DNA of 8,534 nt from Candidatus Omnitrophota bacterium (GTDB taxonomy: Bacteria; Hinthialibacterota; Hinthialibacteria; Hinthialibacterales; JAKPRU01), in the NCBI GenBank assembly GCA_029557025.1, contig JAKPRU010000454.1, forward strand, positions 1 through 8,534, read 5' to 3'. This document shows positions 5,993-8,534 of this stretch, piece after piece. The position numbers and the translations under genes are program-made. The notes beneath the pieces were generated by a model. That model was not told the origin of the DNA and made no database searches. It saw only the letters and a program-made list of their open reading frames with translations. How positions within the stretch are numbered: position 1 is the first letter of the stretch; the number at the start of each line of letters is the position of its first letter.

Positions 5993-6746
5993 GCGCTATA
6001 TGGAATCGGGTAGTCATAGTAAGATAATCGCGCACAAACGGCTCGATCGGTTTGTATTTCAGATCCGTCCACGTTCCCTGTTGGATAACCCTTCCGTTGC
6101 GCAGAAGAATGACCCGGTCACAGAGGGACTGCGCTTCTTCGATGTAATGCGTTACATAGATCGTTGTCAGGCGCATTTCATCGTGGAGTCTACGAATCAA
6201 GTCGATCATCTCTTTGCGCTGGTGCGGGTCCAAAGCGGCGAGCGGCTCATCCAACAGGAGGATTCGGTTACCCGGAGCGAGAGCGCGAATCAGCGCGAAT
6301 CGTCCCCGCTCACCGCCGGAGAGCTGATGGGGCAAGCGACGTTCTTTCCCCGCAACTTCCAGCCGAGTCATCATCTCTTGAATGTAACGGTTACGATCCT
6401 CGAATGAAATCTTCTTGCCGCGAAAGCCCGAGCGGACAAAGGCAAGGGCATCTTTCTGCGGGTGAAGAGACATGTCCTGGGTCACTAGGCCGGTTCCGCG
6501 CCGGGATGGAGTAAAGAATCGCCGTAGCGCATTCATCGGCTTGCCGTCGATTCGTACTTGCCCCGATGTCGGCTTCTCCAATCCGGCGATCAGTCGAAGT
6601 GTAAGGCTTTTCCCGGCGCCCGACGGTCCCAAAAGCGCGACGCGCTCCCCCGGCTCGACCGAGAAGGTAATGTCTTGCAGGGCTGTGCCGGTTTCAAATC
6701 GCTTCGTTATCTGTAGCAGTTCTATTTTCGACAGGGAGTCGGACAT
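5988..6746 (-). CDS. ABC transporter ATP-binding protein (orphan ATPase)
   Basis: A 252-residue cytoplasmic ABC ATPase with every expected motif: Walker A G-P-S-G-A-G-K-S (40-47), Q-loop Gln90, signature L-S-G-G-E (142-146), Walker B L-L-L-D-E-P (163-168), D-loop A-L-D (171-173) and switch His200. The signature ends in Glu instead of the commoner Gln. The importer-like stretch E-A-Q-S-L-C-D-R-V and the P-F-V-R-D-Y-L end recall osmoprotectant (OpuCA/ProV) or molybdate-type importers, but the substrate cannot be named. It follows the glycosyltransferase gene by 12 nt and has no clear ribosome binding site, suggesting coupled translation. No permease or binding protein is present, and both ends of this two-gene unit are closed by genes on the other strand, so the membrane partner must be encoded elsewhere. 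Confidence 0.93.
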   Translation of the reverse strand: MSDSLSKIELLQITKRFETGTALQDITFSVEPGERVALLGPSGAGKSLTLRLIAGLEKPTSGQVRIDGKPMNALRRFFTPSRRGTGLVTQDMSLHPQKDALAFVRSGFRGKKISFEDRNRYIQEMMTRLEVAGKERRLPHQLSGGERGRFALIRALAPGNRILLLDEPLAALDPHQRKEMIDLIRRLHDEMRLTTIYVTHYIEEAQSLCDRVILLRNGRVIQQGTWTDLKYKPIEPFVRDYLTMTTRFHIAR

Positions 6747-6758
6747 AATCGTTATTGT

Positions 6759-7523
6759 CTAGCGGCCGTTCGGGCCATTGGAATTAACGTATTTTCTTGC
6801 AGCCCAGAGCAGGCGCAAGGTTCCCAGAACGGTTCTCCAGACCGGCATTTTGCTTTGCCCGCGTTTTCTCTCGTAATGAAGAACAAAGGGAACTTCGGTC
6901 AGGCGTGCAGGATCGGTATGGGCCAGGACTTTCAGGAGCAGTTCGCCGGTGCAGGAGAATCCTGTCGCCTCTAATAGCCGGTCCCCCCAGGTTTCATACG
7001 TCCGTTTCAGAACATCCCATCGGATCATCCGGTAACCACAGGAGAAATCCCGCACAGTATTCACGCCCAGGGCGAGCCGATACACCAACGCCGCACCGTG
7101 GCTCAATAACTTACGAAATGCCGAGACACCCAACTCCTGCCCCCCCTCGGCATACCGTGAGGCAATCACCACGTCAACATCTCCCCGCATAGCTTGACAC
7201 AGTTCGGAAATAAGCCTGGGAGAGTGGGTCAGATCAGCATCCATAAACACAACGAGGTCCCCCGGACTGCCGGACCGGACAATTTCGGCAATTCCGGTCT
7301 GCAGGGCAGCGGCCAGGCCACGATTTCGCTCGTGTTGGATCAGGGAAATCGGAGTCGGTCCGATGTGGCAACGCGCCCGGTCGGAGGTTCCATCCGTACT
7401 GCCGTCATCCACAAGGACCACACGGCACGAGTCTCCGAATGTCGGAGCCGCTAAATCAATTTCCTGAAGGAGATCCTCCATGGTCTCCGACTCATTGTAT
7501 GCAGGCAAGAGAATATGAATCAC
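6759..7523 (-). CDS. Family 2 glycosyltransferase, dolichol/polyprenyl-phosphate mannosyltransferase-like
   Basis: A 254-residue GT-A-fold enzyme of the DPM1-like branch of family GT2, which transfers a sugar from a nucleotide sugar (GDP-mannose or UDP-glucose type) to a polyprenyl phosphate. Visible motifs are L-P-A-Y-N-E (6-11), V-D-D-G-S-T-D-G-T (38-46), the metal-binding M-D-A-D-L-T-H-S-P (94-102), A-S-R-Y (121-124), R-D-F-S-C-G-Y-R (158-165) and the E-R-x-R-G-x-S-K-M stretch (218-226). There is no C-terminal membrane pair like that of GtrB/ArnC-type enzymes, so it is probably soluble or peripheral, like DPM1. The start is GTG; no in-frame ATG, GTG or TTG precedes it before a stop, a GGGA lies 7 nt upstream, and the first motif begins at residue 6. 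It is the first gene of the minus-strand pair. The sugar and acceptor are inferred from the family. Confidence 0.92.
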   Translation of the reverse strand: MIHILLPAYNESETMEDLLQEIDLAAPTFGDSCRVVLVDDGSTDGTSDRARCHIGPTPISLIQHERNRGLAAALQTGIAEIVRSGSPGDLVVFMDADLTHSPRLISELCQAMRGDVDVVIASRYAEGGQELGVSAFRKLLSHGAALVYRLALGVNTVRDFSCGYRMIRWDVLKRTYETWGDRLLEATGFSCTGELLLKVLAHTDPARLTEVPFVLHYERKRGQSKMPVWRTVLGTLRLLWAARKYVNSNGPNGR

Positions 7524-7659
7524 AACAGCATCCCGGGTTCCGGCTATTTTTTTGATGCAGGTAAGAATAGCGGTCGGAACGGGGTGAGTCGATGGAAGCG
7601 GACCCGGTTGGATTCTTTACGGTTGGGGTAAGTTGCTGTATTGTCAGCTGTTGTAAGAA

Positions 7660-7671
7660 GATTCCGGAATC
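7660..7671. promoter_or_regulatory. 12-bp perfect palindrome, candidate operator
   Basis: GATTCCGGAATC is a perfect palindrome in the divergent intergenic region (7524-7694), 9 nt upstream of the oxidoreductase ribosome binding site. A dimeric repressor could bind there. A weak promoter-like pair, TTTACG (7616-7621) and TATTGT (7639-7644) with 17-nt spacing, would place it downstream of the transcription start. The function is inference; only the symmetry is seen. Confidence 0.3.
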
Positions 7672-7694
7672 CGACATTTTGGAGGTGGGCGACC

Positions 7695-8534
7695 ATGTCA
7701 CCCGAACAACAGACCAATCGAAGATCATTTATGAAAAGAACCGCGATGGGAACCGCCGGCATTTCCCTGACACTTGCAGCCGGACCGTTTCCAGGGAAAG
7801 TACTGGGCGCAAACGATAAGATCGCCGTCGGCCTGATCGGTTGCGGCGACCAGGGATGCTATGATCTGAAAAGCATGATGAAAACCGGCGAGATTGTTGT
7901 GTCGGGACTGTGCGATGTCAGCGTGAGCCAACGCGAAAAAGCCGCCGATCTGGCCGGAGAATACGCCATGGAGAATCCCATCCGTGGCTACAAAGATTTC
8001 AGGGAACTGCTGGAATGTCCCAAGACCGATGCGGTGATTATCGCCACACCGGACCATTGGCACGCCTTGCCCATGGTAATGGCCTGCCAGGCCGGAAAAG
8101 ACGTGTATGTGGAGAAACCCCTCTCGTTGACCATTTATGAAGGACGTAAAATGGTCAAGGCGGCTCGGAAATACGAGCGGGTGGTGCAAACCGGGACTCA
8201 GCAACGCTCCGGGTCGCATTTTCAGAAAGCGGTTGAACTGGTGCGCAGCGGGCGCATCGGCAAAGTCAGCTATGTCCGCACGTTCAATTATGACAACTCT
8301 CATCCCGAAGGTATCGGCAACCCCGCCGATTGCGATCCACCGGTGGACCTCGACTGGGATTTCTGGCTCGGACCGGCTCCGAAACGACCGTACAACCCGA
8401 ATCGCTGTTTCGGCACGTTCCGGTGGTTTTTCGATTATTCCGGGGGAAAGATCACGGACTGGGGCACTCATTTGATCGATATTGTTCACTGGGCCATGCG
8501 GAGTGAGTGGCCGAAAAGCGCGTCGGCAGCAGGC
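7695..8534 (+). CDS. Tat-exported Gfo/Idh/MocA-family oxidoreductase (5' part)
   Basis: The first 280 residues of an NAD(P)-dependent Gfo/Idh/MocA oxidoreductase; the frame is still open at the window end. A twin-arginine signal comes first: N-R-R-S-F-M-K (8-14), a hydrophobic stretch (about 17-33), and probable cleavage near V-L-G-A (36-39), so the folded, cofactor-loaded protein should be exported. The Rossmann domain has G-x-G-x-x-G (49-54), then A-T-P-D-H-W-H-A (117-124) and the family motif E-K-P (140-142), whose Lys141 is the usual catalytic residue. The second domain shows D-W-G-T-H-L-I-D (255-262), with His259 and Asp262 at the active site. The start is well supported by GGAGGT (7681-7686), 8 nt before the ATG. 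Such exported members act on sugars, sugar acids or inositols; the substrate here is unknown. Confidence 0.93.
   Translation, partial: MSPEQQTNRRSFMKRTAMGTAGISLTLAAGPFPGKVLGANDKIAVGLIGCGDQGCYDLKSMMKTGEIVVSGLCDVSVSQREKAADLAGEYAMENPIRGYKDFRELLECPKTDAVIIATPDHWHALPMVMACQAGKDVYVEKPLSLTIYEGRKMVKAARKYERVVQTGTQQRSGSHFQKAVELVRSGRIGKVSYVRTFNYDNSHPEGIGNPADCDPPVDLDWDFWLGPAPKRPYNPNRCFGTFRWFFDYSGGKITDWGTHLIDIVHWAMRSEWPKSASAAG

Noticed and set aside
7548..7554. Run of seven T as a plus-strand terminator
   Set aside because: No plus-strand gene ends upstream of it and no GC-rich stem precedes it; it lies just upstream of the glycosyltransferase start on the minus strand.
7725..8489. Minus-strand open frame (254 codons) opposite the oxidoreductase
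   Set aside because: The plus frame encodes a Tat signal, GxGxxG and EKP motifs behind a strong ribosome binding site; the minus frame has no family features.

Overview
The window is ordinary bacterial chromosome, densely coding at moderate GC, from a Gram-negative-type (diderm) organism. The evidence for an outer membrane is a TolQ/TolR/TonB-TolA/TolB set together with an outer-membrane-type lipoprotein. The lineage cannot be fixed from this sequence. A Tat-exported Gfo/Idh/MocA oxidoreductase and a deacetylase with a C-terminal beta-sandwich recall PVC/FCB-type phyla or candidate phyla such as Hydrogenedentota or Sumerlaeota. The Tol genes look less like proteobacterial ones: no Pal is visible and the TolA equivalent has a TonB-like C-terminus. 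The lineage is inference only.

Layout. (1) 3-341, plus strand: the 3' end of a HAD-superfamily phosphatase/phosphomutase. (2) 458-5946, plus strand: a probable single operon encoding a coiled-coil LysM lipoprotein, TolQ, TolR, a TonB/TolA-like energy transducer, TolB and a CE4 polysaccharide deacetylase. The internal gaps are 6, 17, 2, 91 and 9 nt; the 91-nt gap before tolB carries a GC-rich hairpin. (3) 7523-5988, minus strand: a two-gene unit of a DPM1-like family 2 glycosyltransferase followed 12 nt later by an ABC ATPase, converging on the deacetylase gene. (4) 7695-8534, plus strand: a Tat-exported Gfo/Idh/MocA oxidoreductase running off the window, divergent from the glycosyltransferase across a 171-nt intergenic region. 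No stretch longer than 300 nt lacks a gene.

How the genes fit together. TolQ and TolR should form the proton-driven inner-membrane motor, the SxxxH-bearing TonB/TolA protein should carry its energy across the periplasm, and TolB is the periplasmic propeller. In the canonical system the last partner is Pal, an OmpA-like lipoprotein that holds the outer membrane to peptidoglycan. No Pal is present here. The operon starts instead with a lipoprotein that has a long coiled coil and a C-terminal LysM peptidoglycan-binding domain, and my main hypothesis is that it does the jobs of Pal and CpoB. The deacetylase at the 3' end would link this envelope machine to modification of peptidoglycan or another polysaccharide, but its second metal-binding motif has Leu where a His is expected.

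I saw no tRNA, rRNA, CRISPR array, insertion sequence or phage gene.
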